A stretch of 64,000 nucleotides of DNA, taken from Gautieria morchelliformis (Eukaryota; Basidiomycota; Agaricomycetes; Gomphales; Gomphaceae). The position numbers and the translations under genes are program-made. Below the pieces are notes generated by a model that ran no database searches, had not been told where the DNA came from, and saw only the letters and a list, made by a program, of their open reading frames with translations. Location of the stretch: the NCBI GenBank assembly GCA_015179125.1, contig WHVA01000020.1, positions 1 through 64,000 on the forward strand, written 5' to 3'. Position 1 is the first letter of the stretch. Each line of letters starts with the position of its first letter. Positions 32,400 through 43,122 of the stretch are shown here, in pieces.

Positions 32400-33917
32400 G
32401 CGTTAGGTCAACCTCTTACAAAGGACCCATCTTATAATTGGCCAGCGTATTAGTATGAAGCAGGCTGTTCTAAGATGGCAAGCTTATGGTGCTTTTAGTA
32501 ATCAGACTGCTCGTTCGAGTCACTCTTCTTCCAGGTGGCGTCATCGTTGCTCCTATCTCGGACTACAAAAAGTGGATGATTCTTGTCAGACGTGACGCGT
32601 GACACGTCGATGTGGGAGAGTCACGAGTCTTTTCACTACGAAGTCACGATGGCTCTCTAATTGTGTTGGTTATGTACACAGAGAGAGACACACATAGTAT
32701 TTAATAACCTTGAAGCCACGCAGTGGCCTGACTCAGGCGAGCCGTTAAGAAATGCTGAAGCCAGTGGCTTTAGCTGATTTTCTTGGCTTGGCCGGGGCCG
32801 GCCCCGGCGGTCGGGTTGAATTCCGACCCTCGTCCCCGCGTCAGTTGTCGTGTCGCTTGAATAGGGCAGATCGGCGTCTGGTCCCATGCCAGACGTTTAT
32901 TGTAGTAGCGTAGGCCGGCTTTCAACGCGCGAGTGAATTACTACAATGATATGAGAATTTTGGTACGCTGATGGATATAGTTGTGGGCCACTATATATGA
33001 CATGCAACCCTTCAAATCAAAAACAGATCAAGTTAATTAACGGCACCAACTTGCAGTGTGCCGGATCGAATTCGAAACAACACAATGTGCGAGATCTGTG
33101 GCAAGCGGAGTACTGTACTTATAGATCGATCCGCTGCCTGGTTAGGGTACCAAAAGAATTTCCTGTAATTATGGATAATTCAACAAAAACACAGCCTATT
33201 TTTGCCAGGAGTGTATCACCGCATTTTAAGGGTTGGTAATTGTAGTCTGAGAACCTGCAAATTAGTCAGTTTATGTTGGTGCTCGGCAGAAGTGTAGGTG
33301 AGGTACGCAGATCTTCAAATAGGTCTGACCAACCCTATGATGCGTGCACATTAGATACGCACGTCGTTGATCGTGCATCTGAGTGCATCACCTATTCGGA
33401 TGTGTAAATACCCAAGTGAATCATATTGTAAGTGAGCCTCATTGTCAGATGCCGGCTTTGCCGGAACGGCCTCGCACATATAGTCTACTTGGAGCACGGT
33501 GACCTACAGCCACACGTCCTGCTTGTAACAGGTAATTATATTCCAAACCAGTATGAGATAATTTAACCCACAGACATATATTAAAATAAAATAATTTGAA
33601 ATCAACACGTGTCGTCATCGATCCCTTACCAGAACGCGTCCATACACCCACATCCTTTCTCTTCCAGCTTATATACCGGAAGAACGTGTAAGCAAGGATC
33701 GTGTCCAGGTCGCAAGGACGCCCATATTGACCTGTGTGTGAAGAACAAACACGATCAATACATCGCCACCCGCCACCCAAAGTCAGAAAAACAGCCACAC
33801 ACATTCTCGACAGCGTCCCCACTCCCCCTCGTCTCTATATCCCATATATGCGTCGTCTGTACATGTGTGCACATGTCAGCATCAGCGTCCGCATCATAGC
33901 AGCGCCGCACCTTATCC
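32400..33917. other. No gene seen
   Basis: Small frames only. There is a GGCCGGGGCCGGCC GC-palindrome near 32790 and AT-rich stretches near 33550. Confidence 0.5.
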
Positions 33918-34195
33918 CAGGACCAGACACGATAAGCTGCCCGTCGCCGGAAAAGTCAAGCGAATAGATCTCCTGCTGGTGCCCCTCAAACACGTTGGGG
34001 ATGGGCTTCTTTGCGACCGGCTAGACCTGCGAAAGCAGAAGAAAAAGAGGCAAAGTCAGCACCCATCACCGCACCCCGCCCCCTCCCCCACCCTCGCGAA
34101 CATGTTGCGCCACTCATGTGTATCTGTTTATCCTTGGCACCCATCACGAGGAGCTTCCTGCTGGGGCTAAATCGCATGCTGCGGATATACATCAA
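33918..34195 (-). pseudogene. tup1: Fragment of the Tup1 co-repressor WD40 domain
   Basis: On the minus strand YIRSMRFSPSRKLLVMGAK (34192-34112) is followed by a probable intron and then VFEGHQQEIYSLDFSGDGQL (near 33990). These are two consecutive blades of Tup1, where functional proteins have [20 protein letters not shown] and a conserved VWD before the next blade. Here the VWD position reads V-stop-P (TAG), and the WD partner of the first blade is lost. Only about 50 residues remain, with no N-terminal domain, so this is a dead partial copy. Tup1 itself is a global repressor scaffold. Confidence 0.72.
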
Positions 34196-36283
34196 CCAAC
34201 ATCTCAAGCAAGGCGACAAAAACCCAAAAACAAATATGAATCTGACCAACACCGCATCAGCCCAACCACACAGAAAGAGAGAAACAAAACTGCGGCACAC
34301 CCTTGGTTCCACACCACGTCTTTGCGCCCGTCTTCGAGTTGTGCGATGGGCGGCGTGTGCGTGGACTCTGTGGGTCGGTCAGCATGCGGCGTGGGAGGGC
34401 GAGGGATGCACCCTTCACTCGGTCGCCCCCCCTGTTCTTGCGCTGTCACAAGAACATGGTATCAATTGCCAACGCAGACTACTGATTGTTGAGCTGACTG
34501 CCTCTGAGGTAGGGATCAAGAGTCGAGAAGGATGTTATTATAGGAGCCAGAAGCACACCACGAGTGGGTTGTGGTGGTAGGAGTGAAAGCGACGGAGTCT
34601 GAAACAAAATGAACTTACAAGTACAAGTAGTACTTAGTACTATTAGTATGAGCATCGCTGGTACATAAAAATATTTTCTAAGTTCATTTGGTGAATGTAT
34701 AGCTCCCCGGATGCATTCTGGGTTGACCCCACATGGTCGAAGCACGTTTGAGAGCAAGCACTCGACCAATTGGCACTAAAGCTTGTCATCGAGGATGCCG
34801 GGTAACCACAATCCAATATCCTCGATCTGAGACACATGGGCGGTTTGAATTGATGTCACTCCCAGGTATTTGGATGTTCAGGCTGGCCGGCATCATCGTG
34901 GGATCTCATTACTAACTAGTACCCTGGTTAATGTAGTCCTAGCCCAAGTCATATTGGATCGGGATACGTATTCTGACCGCAGCCACCAAGCCCTAAAACG
35001 CGGTGTATGTTTCCTCGCATTGATGTAATTTGCATGAACTACGTGTTTGGGGCCATTACAAACAGGTTCATTGAAAACTTCACCAGGCGGCACATCACTA
35101 AAACCGCGGAGGTATGACCTTCACTGACCATGGTGCTAACAGATAATGACCATCAGTAACAGGGCTAAAAGAGGTGCAATGTGCGCCAATCATCAGGTAC
35201 CAACCAGAGGTGGAATGTCATTGTGATGCAAGTGCTGCCATCATGGAACAATCATTCCCATGACATGCCCGCACCACACGAAGCTGGCTGCTTCATACCA
35301 GACTGGTTGCACATTATAATATAAGGTATGGCATGCATGCTATGTTCCAAATATGCATTCATATAATTGTATAAAATCCACAATTATACACTCCACATTG
35401 TACTTATCAACATCGGAGTCCTTATAGACCCTCTCCTCGACATCATTTATGCATACTCCTCCAGCCATCCCCTCCAGTCACCACCCTCGCCATTTCCCCC
35501 TCCTGCATGGCCCCACTTCCACATTCTCAACACCCTGCCAATGCTCTAACTCTCACTCGTCCTCTGCATCCTTCCTGCACCCATACACCTCCATGCCCTG
35601 GCCCCACTCACCGTCATCTCCTCCTGCGACCCCAAGTCTGCCATGGAGGAGTGCCACATCTACCTTGTATCCCTCTCCTTCTCCCTCCGCCTCCCCGGTG
35701 CCCTCCACAAGACCTGCTTTGTCACCGCCGATAGGTCAGTACAGTAGTACCCATACTGCAGAACACGCAACTTTAAGAACTCACATGTCTACACCGGCAA
35801 CAGCTACTGTGTACCTAGTCAGGTCACTACTATCTAGGATGAATTGCAATCAAGTGGAGCCTTAGATCTGCCATAAGTGATGGCAGTCAGGCTTCCACAA
35901 GAGCAAGTCGTCAATCTACGCCATTCTAAGTCTGGAACTTGTCAAGTTCTGACAAGCTCAGACAAAGAGATGCGAAATGTGACGCATGTCGGAAAAAGGT
36001 CAAAAAGGAGAAACAGAGCTAGAACAAGCACAAAGACGACAAGAAGCAGGTAGTTGGATATCAACGAAGGAGATTGTGGTGGTGCCAAGTGTTGTTTGTT
36101 CGGTTCCGTACATACTTCAGAGGGTCACGTGCATCCCTTCGAGGTTTCGAACATCGGAGTTTGAAATGACTTCCCGGAAAATATACGCAGACGCATAAAT
36201 AATACATGCAATCATATCTCGGCGGATGAAGCAGAGTTGGAATACAATGAAACCATCGTGATGATTACTATAAGTCAGTCTTA
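34196..36283. other. No recognised gene; one Pro/Leu-rich coding-like stretch
   Basis: 35590-35740 reads on the plus strand as a coherent stretch (CDPKSAMEECHIYLVSLSFS), followed by no identifiable exons; it may be part of a lost gene. At 36150-36168 there is an exact 19-bp match to the family C LTR. Nothing else is visible. Confidence 0.4.
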
Positions 36284-36600
36284 TGTAGCGGTTATGCGCA
36301 GTATCTAATAGTATGAAGCCTCAGTGAACGGCCAGTTCACTGAGTGTATATAAGTACTCTACCTAATAGTATGAAGCCTACATGACAGTAAGTATACCAT
36401 TAGGATACATAATGGGATGGGGGCACGTACCTCAGTGAACGGCCAGTTCACTGAGGGGTTAGCGGTTGTGGAGCGAGTAGATATAGGGCCTCGGTCATAC
36501 TTGACCGAGGCCAGTAATACTATTTTACTATACGATGATAAATCCTTCCCCCTAACCTACTTGGCCCTGCGTTCTCCGCTTACCGACCCTGACTCCAACA
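36284..36600 (-). repeat. 3' LTR of the copia element
   Basis: In element orientation it runs TGTTGGAGTCAGGG ... AACCGCTACA. It holds three strong hairpins: CTCAGTGAAC/GTTCACTGAG twice (36320-36344, 36431-36455) and CCTCGGTCA/TGACCGAGG (36489-36510). Confidence 0.97.
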
Positions 36601-36607
36601 CTCCCCC
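36601..36607 (-). promoter_or_regulatory. Polypurine tract of the copia element
   Basis: GGGGGAG directly before the 3' LTR follows the TAA stop of the ORF with no gap. Confidence 0.85.
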
Positions 36608-39600
36608 TTAAGCCGAACGTAGACCAAGTAGGGCGGTCAGGTGTAAAACCTTGTGTCGGGGGAGGGCTTTAGTGAATATGTCGGCTGCCATATCATCTGT
36701 CGGTACGTAGTCGATGTACAGTAGCTGTCTTTGTACCGCGTGGCGTATGAAATGATACCGTATATCGATATGCTTGGTCCTCGGGTGATACTCGTCGTTC
36801 TTTGTGATAGATATCGCGGAGAGATTGTCGAGGTGGATGGTGATGGGCTGGCTGAGTGGTCGGGCGATCTCTGCCAGGAAGGTGCGTATCCACAAAGCCT
36901 CCTTCGCGGCATGAGTCGCTGCAACGTATTCCGCCTCCGTTGTTGACAACGCGACGATCGGCTGCTTCTTGGAACTCCAAGACACAGCGCCTCCGTCGAT
37001 CGTGAATACGTACCCCGAAATCGAGTGTCGGTGTTCTTGTGATGCCCAGTCAGCGTCAGAAAATGCTTCCAGTCCCCTGCGAGATCCGCCGATAGTTAGG
37101 GCCACGTCCTTCGTGCCCTTCAAGTATCGAAACACGCGTTTGACCGCCTCCCAATGCGGCCTCCCGGGGTCTTGCATGAACTGAGCTAAGAAGGACACCG
37201 CGAACGCAATGTCAGGGTGTGTGCCCAGAGCCGCGTACATGAGTGAGCCGATAGCTTCCCTGTACGGTACGGCGTGCATTTCTTGGCGTTCGCAAGGAGT
37301 GGTGGGCGATTGGGATAGGGATAGCCTGTGATGCGGGTCGAGCGGCGTGCTCAGGGCATTCGCATCTTGCAGACCAAATCTTTCAAGAATTCTCTCGATG
37401 TAAGCGCGTTGTGAGAACGATATTGTGCGCGTCTCGCGCACCCGTTTCACCTCTATACCCAATAGCCAATGCAGGTCGCCCAAGTCCTTGATTTTGAGGA
37501 CCGTACGTAGCTCGTTCTTGAATTCAAGGATCGCGCTCTTCGAGCTTCCGGCCATGGTCAGGTCGTCTACGTCGACCGCGACGATAAGCGCGTCCTGTCC
37601 GGCATACCTGTGAAAGACTGCGTGTTCCGTCTCGCAGCGCGTGAACCCAAATTGGTTCATGAACCCGCGCAGCGTGTCGTACCATTCCCTACCGGATTGC
37701 TTCAGCCCGTATATCGCACGGTTGAGCCGGCAGACCTTGTGCTCATTTCCAGGGGCTTCATATCCCCTGGCCTGTCGCATGTATATGGTCTCCGTGATTG
37801 GTGCGTTCAAGTACGCGCCATCTATATCCGTTTGTTCGAGTTCCCAGTCGTTCCGGACTGCAATGGCTGCGATTATTCGGATAGCAGAGAGCTTTGCTGT
37901 GGGGGAGAAGGTCTCATTGTAGTCAATTCCATGTGTCTGTGAGAATCCTTGCGCGACGAGCCTCGTTTTTCGATCTACAACCTTTCCCTCCGCGTCATGC
38001 TTGTAATGAAACACGAGCCTGCTCCCCACGATGTTCGCGCCATCCGGGGCTTCGACGAGGTCCCAGGTGCGCAGCGCCGCGTGTTGGTCCAACTCCCGCC
38101 TGATCGACGCATCCCACTGTGGCCAGTCAGCGCGGGAACAGGCGTCATCGAGGTTAGTCGGGTCAGGCCCTGGGCTGTGCGCTGTGGCAGCGGTCGTGTG
38201 CCTAGCAGGGTGACGAGGCTCCCCCTCAGCTCTGGCGATCTCCCCTCCGCCCCCTGTCAGCGCGACTAGGGCTGAGTCGTTTGTGGGCATCGGCAGACCT
38301 CGGGGGTACGCGGGTGCATGTGGACGACCTGTGCTGCTGCCCACGCCGTCCGCGATCCCCCGCACGTACGCGGACGGTTTCCGCGTGCGGTGGCCCCTTC
38401 CTTGGGGCGGGTCTGCCGGGAGATCCGCGGCCTCGAATTCCTCGAGGGGGTCGATTCGCCCGGTGTCTGCGGGGCCTGCTTCCGGGTCCGGGGGTTGTAG
38501 TGGCGGGTGCTGGTGGGGTGTGCGAGGAGCGGGAACGCCGCCGACAACGTCCTGAGTGTCTGGAGCGGATGACTCCCCCTCAGTCAGACCGTCGTTGGGG
38601 GTCACATGGACAAAGGCGTCAAACGTGACGTTCCTTTCGACTGTGACGCGGCGTTTCCAGGGCCAGTAGACCCTGTGCCCTTTGCTCTCATCGCTATACC
38701 CCACCCATTTTCCTTCATCCGCCTTCGAGTCTAGCTTACTGCTGCTTTCTTTTAGAACATAGACTCTAGTTCCCCATTCTGGTAGGTCCGTGAGATCCGG
38801 CTTCACGCCGTGCACAATCTCATACGGCGTCCTGCCGTTGAGTGCACGCGTTGAAGTCCGGTTTTTCAGCCAGACTGCGTGCTGTACCGCTTCAGTCCAC
38901 AGAAACTTCGGTAATCCAGCTGCCAGGAGCATTGCACGTGCGTGTTCTAGCAGCGTCCTGTTCAAACGTTCTGACACGCCGTTTTCTTCAGGGGTATCGT
39001 GCACCGTGAGGCTCCGGGTCGTCCCCTTTGACTTTAGGTGGGCCGTGAAGGCGTCGGAGAGGTATTCTCCCCCGCGGTCAGTCTGTAAGCGTTTTATTTT
39101 TGCGTTATATTGCGTCTCGACCCACGCCTCGTACTGCTTATAGCAGTTGAACGCATCGCTTTTCCTAGCCATTGGTACCAGGTAAGTCCACCGGTTATAG
39201 TCGTCGGTGAAACTGACGAAATAGTCCTTTCCGTCGTAACTCTGGGGGTTTGCGGGCCCCCAGACGTCCGAGTGCACTTTTTCGCCGAATTTGGTGGCTC
39301 GCGGCCCCTCCCATTTCTGTGGCACGGATTTTCGGGTAGGTTTGGCTTGTGCACACTCCATGCAAAAGCCTGGCTGACTCGCCATGTCGAGATCTAGTCC
39401 AGTGACGATTTGGTCTCGGATGAGCTTGCGAGCGGCCTGGGGCGATATGTGTCCCATCCGGCGGTGTAACTCGTCCAATGTGAGTACTTTTCGTGTAGTA
39501 CTCGCTGCTGCTGCAGTAGACTGATGTTCTACTTTATACAGGCCATTCGAGAGTGGGATTTGACCAAGTAACGTTCCTTTCTTGTCTCGAATTAAACATT

Positions 39601-40858
39601 TCTGATTCTTGAGTAGAACAGTGTAGCCAGCCGCGTCGCATCGCGTTAGGGAGACGAGTGTAAACGCGAGATCGGGACAGTACAGTACGTCCTTCAAGGT
39701 AACGTACGTTGTCGTTCTACCGTTAGGTATTCCGATCTTCATGCTGCCTATCCCGGTAGCCTTGAAGACTGTCTTGTCCGCGGCAGTGACCGTCTGTGGT
39801 GCAATCTCATTGAAGGTGATGAAGCGATGCCTATTCGGCGACATGTGGCCTGACGCGCCCGAGTCGTACACGTCGACTTCTCGCCCCGTTGACCGACTCG
39901 TTCCCCGCGCAAGCGCGGTCCCAGCGAGCGTCGCGGTAAAGGCGAAATCCTCGCCTTCTACTGCTGCGTTCGCCGAGTCGCCTCCTTTCTTGTCCTCGCC
40001 CTTTTTTTCTTTTTTCTTGCCTTTAGAACGACAGTCTGCTTTGAGGTGCCCCTTTTTGCCGCACTTCCAACATTCCACATCTGTCCGCGTGGTATTGGAA
40101 CCACTGCTGCGTGGCTGGTGCTTTCCACGACTCTTGACCACCGCGAGTGCGTTCTCACTTGCCTTCAATTGTCGTTCTTCGATTGCTAATCGCTCAAACT
40201 CGTCGATTAGAGTGCTGACTACCTGGTCCGGTTCAAGTCTTGCCTTTGCGTGAGTCGCCGACATCGTTATCGCATTGATGAGCGGCCGATACGACTTCGG
40301 GAGCGAGCCGAGGATGACGGTGACAAGGTCGTCATCGGTGAGTCCCACGTTCATCCCTGCGAGTTGCTCCTGCATTCTCATGAGGGATTCCAGGTGCGTG
40401 CGGACGTTCGATTCGTCCTCGCATTTCAGCTCGTACATGCGTCGTCGCATGTCAACCTTGACCGTGAGTGCCCTTGTCTCGTGCTTTGCACATACGGCCT
40501 CCCAGACCTCCTTTGCTGTCGCTAGGTTGCGGACTTCGATGAGGACGCTATCGGGGACAGTGGTAAATATTTGTGCCATTATCGCTGCCTCGCGCTGATT
40601 GTAGTCATCCCAGCGTTTCTCGAGATCCTCTAGGTCCTCTTCCTCCTTGTCTGTGAGCGTGTAGCCGTTAGGGTACGTCGGGAGCGTGCGAGGGATCCGA
40701 GCAGTCCCTTCTAGGTGGCGCTTCGCACCACGGGTCGCCGCCAGCGTAGCTAACGTCTGGCTTTTCCAGGTGACCCAGTTCGTGCCGTCCCTGGCGAGCT
40801 TCGGGACGACGAACGACTTGGAGGTGGGAGTAGACGTTGTGGGCTCTGCGGGGCCCAT
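36608..40858 (-). CDS. Copia Gag-Pol polyprotein (1416 aa)
   Basis: One frame encodes: Gag (UBN2-like, residues about 20-240); CCHC knuckle CWKCGKKGHLKADC (263-276); protease YDSGASGHM (about 331-339); integrase HHCC (HRRMGH...CMECAQAK, 465-505); integrase core (SDVWGPA at about 530; QTDRGGEY at about 592; PEENGVSERL at about 623); RT (RLVAQGFSQ at 966; TDIDGAYLNAP at 1010; catalytic DVDD at about 1096, where YVDD is more usual); and RNase H (SDADWA; ALSTTEAEYVAAT) near the end. There is no stop or frameshift. The ATG at 40858 is the first and lies 4 nt inside the LTR border. It would be cut by its own protease into particle, protease, integrase and RT. Single-ORF copia elements must set the Gag:Pol ratio by another means, since no frameshift is present. 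Confidence 0.97.
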   Translation of the reverse strand: MGPAEPTTSTPTSKSFVVPKLARDGTNWVTWKSQTLATLAATRGAKRHLEGTARIPRTLPTYPNGYTLTDKEEEDLEDLEKRWDDYNQREAAIMAQIFTTVPDSVLIEVRNLATAKEVWEAVCAKHETRALTVKVDMRRRMYELKCEDESNVRTHLESLMRMQEQLAGMNVGLTDDDLVTVILGSLPKSYRPLINAITMSATHAKARLEPDQVVSTLIDEFERLAIEERQLKASENALAVVKSRGKHQPRSSGSNTTRTDVECWKCGKKGHLKADCRSKGKKKEKKGEDKKGGDSANAAVEGEDFAFTATLAGTALARGTSRSTGREVDVYDSGASGHMSPNRHRFITFNEIAPQTVTAADKTVFKATGIGSMKIGIPNGRTTTYVTLKDVLYCPDLAFTLVSLTRCDAAGYTVLLKNQKCLIRDKKGTLLGQIPLSNGLYKVEHQSTAAAASTTRKVLTLDELHRRMGHISPQAARKLIRDQIVTGLDLDMASQPGFCMECAQAKPTRKSVPQKWEGPRATKFGEKVHSDVWGPANPQSYDGKDYFVSFTDDYNRWTYLVPMARKSDAFNCYKQYEAWVETQYNAKIKRLQTDRGGEYLSDAFTAHLKSKGTTRSLTVHDTPEENGVSERLNRTLLEHARAMLLAAGLPKFLWTEAVQHAVWLKNRTSTRALNGRTPYEIVHGVKPDLTDLPEWGTRVYVLKESSSKLDSKADEGKWVGYSDESKGHRVYWPWKRRVTVERNVTFDAFVHVTPNDGLTEGESSAPDTQDVVGGVPAPRTPHQHPPLQPPDPEAGPADTGRIDPLEEFEAADLPADPPQGRGHRTRKPSAYVRGIADGVGSSTGRPHAPAYPRGLPMPTNDSALVALTGGGGEIARAEGEPRHPARHTTAATAHSPGPDPTNLDDACSRADWPQWDASIRRELDQHAALRTWDLVEAPDGANIVGSRLVFHYKHDAEGKVVDRKTRLVAQGFSQTHGIDYNETFSPTAKLSAIRIIAAIAVRNDWELEQTDIDGAYLNAPITETIYMRQARGYEAPGNEHKVCRLNRAIYGLKQSGREWYDTLRGFMNQFGFTRCETEHAVFHRYAGQDALIVAVDVDDLTMAGSSKSAILEFKNELRTVLKIKDLGDLHWLLGIEVKRVRETRTISFSQRAYIERILERFGLQDANALSTPLDPHHRLSLSQSPTTPCERQEMHAVPYREAIGSLMYAALGTHPDIAFAVSFLAQFMQDPGRPHWEAVKRVFRYLKGTKDVALTIGGSRRGLEAFSDADWASQEHRHSISGYVFTIDGGAVSWSSKKQPIVALSTTEAEYVAATHAAKEALWIRTFLAEIARPLSQPITIHLDNLSAISITKNDEYHPRTKHIDIRYHFIRHAVQRQLLYIDYVPTDDMAADIFTKALPRHKVLHLTALLGLRSA

Positions 40859-40862
40859 AACC
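40848..40862 (-). promoter_or_regulatory. Primer binding site for half-tRNA(iMet)
   Basis: GGTTATGGGCCCCGC follows the 5' LTR at once. It is complementary to the anticodon stem-loop of initiator tRNA-Met (GGGCCCATAACC), as in Drosophila copia, which uses a cleaved half-tRNA. The ATG of the ORF is bases 5-7 of the site. Confidence 0.75.
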
Positions 40863-41179
40863 TGTAGCGGTTATGCGCAGTATCTAATAGTATGAAGCCT
40901 CAGTGAACGGCCAGTTCACTGAGTGTATATAAGTACTCTACCTAATAGTATGAAGCCTACATGACAGTAAGTATACCATTAGGATACATAATGGGATGGG
41001 GGCACGTACCTCAGTGAACGGCCAGTTCACTGAGGGGTTAGCGGTTGTGGAGCGAGTAGATATAGGGCCTCGGTCATACTTGACCGAGGCCAGTAATACT
41101 ATTTTACTATACGATGATAAATCCTTCCCCCTAACCTACTTGGCCCTGCGTTCTCCGCTTACCGACCCTGACTCCAACA
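40863..41179 (-). repeat. 5' LTR of the copia element
   Basis: 317 bp, with no difference from the other LTR found by eye. Confidence 0.97.
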
Positions 41180-41567
41180 TCTTATTAGTAGTATAAGCAA
41201 GGATAGGATAAACATACCATTCAGTGTAGCCGGGCTGCCATGTGGATGCCGCCGACATATTACGACGGGCAGGACATCGGACGCCAGCATGCACTACCAT
41301 GGCTATGCGGCAGCCATGCCTGCTCTGTGATGGCCAGCTCATGGTACCAGATGCCGGAGATGCCCGTCCGGCTGGTGACGCCATCACAGCGCGCTTTTAG
41401 TGGTAGCAAAATATTCATTATGAGAAATTAGGACAACACTGGCGCCATAGCTGTCGTACAATGTAGAAGGCTTATATACGAGAGAAAACGTTAGTCATTA
41501 CGGTAAAACAATTTAACTCAGATCTACGAGGGACTGTGGGGGGTTGAACAACGAGGAACTCTATAGC

Positions 41568-42988
41568 TTAGGATGCGCAAATGCCATTGCTGTCAGGGGG
41601 ACAATGGGGAATGAGCGTCTCAACGGCTAGATAAATTAGATAAATCATATCGATTATAAGGGTGGGAGAGCAGGCATTCAGAGTATGTACATACCATTGT
41701 GATCACTCGTGAGACTAGGGAATGGCATCGGGCATGCCTGTTGAATATCAGCGAAACTTTTCGTTGCAGGGTATCTAAGGAAGGCATCAGCAGACGGTAC
41801 CAAGTTCTGTTGTCTATCAACCTACCGCGCAGGAGACCGTTCCGCCGCTTTAGGCCTCGAAACAGCTTCAGAACAATCCACAAGCTTCGAACGATTGTGA
41901 CCAATCACAGCCAGCTTTGACATGGCCTTAGAAAATGCATGAGACATCTTATGTTGTTGATTGATGAGTCCTTGCCACGCGCATGCGGTACGGTTGTCTC
42001 GAGAGAGAGCAAAGTCCGACTGAAGTCGGAGCTCACCTACCTCGTCACCTCTCGTAAGGGGGAGTGGAGATTCGACCTCACCTGCAGAGGAGGCGTGCAT
42101 AGAGACTAAAGAGCAAGTAATAGTTGAGTGGTATTGACTAACCGACGTTGTTAGAACCTCCGGGAAATCCCGTCCCTTTCAACAGAACCTCGAGATAGAA
42201 TTGTGTATCAAAGGTGAAAGGAGTAGTGTCAAACGGCGCAGCATCGAGTTTGGGATCCACGTGGTCGGCACGAGCAACGCTATGAGACGCCAGCAACGCG
42301 ACAACCTCGTCAGGAGAGAATCTTCCAGCATCCCAGAACCTTGCGAGAATTTTATCCACCGAGTCCTGGGGTTCAGGAACAAGCCCATCTGGGCCAGGCT
42401 TAGTGGCATTTGGGCGGCCAGTCAGGAACTCTAGTTTCGGAGCGCCTGGACAATTTCCGATTGCTACAGCACCCGCGAACTGGATAAGGTCTCCTGCTGT
42501 AACGGGGTGTCTGGAGAGAAATGGAAGCAGATTATTGACACTGTCGCTGATTCCCAAGTTGGCGTGGAAATTTGGCTCCACATTTGGAAAGACGAGCATG
42601 GAACCATCTGCGCCGTCCCCCCCAAATTTGCCTTGAGCTTCAAGCTCAGGAGAGTGCACTATAGCATCGTCTGTGGAAATGAGTAGTAGATTTGGGTTAT
42701 GATGGAGGTGTAAGACATACGGAAAGTGAGCCGGAGGACTTCATGTGCATCCTCGCCGCATTCATGTTTGAATCTGAGAGGCAAGAAAGCGATGAGTTTA
42801 GTTATATATAGAGTGGTGAAAATTTACAATGTATCCTGGAGGTCATCTCGAAGCGCAAAGAACGGGCAGCATGCAGCGTGTGACGCAGTGTTCCCGTCAG
42901 GGCAGGCGAATCTCTTTGCGTTCACAGTCACTTGAACCGCTGAGCTTGCAATGAAGATAAAGGCGAGTAATACTGGTGTCAGAGGCAT
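41568..42988 (-). CDS. mnp: Class II heme peroxidase, manganese-peroxidase type (378 aa)
   Basis: Exons are 42988-42828, 42773-42721, 42670-42143, 42081-41826, 41774-41695 and 41626-41568. Introns are 54, 50, 61, 51 and 68 nt. The spliced length of 1137 nt is in frame, and each junction restores the family sequence. It begins with a signal peptide ([20 protein letters not shown]) and a short pro-part (VTVNAKR). Distal Arg68 and His72 (LRLTFHDAI), proximal His201 ([15 protein letters not shown]) and the eight family cysteines are present. The Mn(II) ligands Glu61, Glu65 and Asp207 are conserved. The position of the catalytic Trp of lignin and versatile peroxidases is Ala196. It should therefore oxidise Mn(II) to Mn(III) outside the cell in lignin decay. 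The C-terminal tail ([10 protein letters not shown]) is present. The copia element sits 384 bp after the stop. Confidence 0.95.
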
Positions 42989-43063
42989 TAAATGGATCAT
43001 CAGACGATTTCGTATGGGTAGTTGGGGCGTGTCTTGTAATATCTCTTCCATCACAGAGGTTGC

Positions 43064-43071
43064 TTATATAC
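43064..43071 (-). promoter_or_regulatory. TATA box with inverted CCAAT, peroxidase promoter
   Basis: Minus strand TATATAAG lies 76 nt before the ATG, with ATTGG just upstream. Confidence 0.5.
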
Positions 43072-43122
43072 CAATGGAGGGAACAGCCTCCGATGGCTCC
43101 CCCACTGAGCGTCAACGACTGC

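Larger units (their letters stand above)
36284..41179 (-). mobile_element. Complete Ty1/copia element with TSD TCTTA
   Basis: LTRs at 36284-36600 and 40863-41179 are 317 bp each and appear identical. The flanks are TCTTA at 36279-36283 and 41180-41184. The inside is one 1416-codon ORF with only 4 nt before it and 7 nt after it. All domains are present, so this copy is probably young and could be active. Confidence 0.97.

Noticed and set aside
41774-41826. Premature TAG in the peroxidase gene
   Set aside because: The stop lies in a 51-nt intron with a GTAGGT donor, CTGAT branch-like site and TTAG acceptor. Splicing restores the family sequence.
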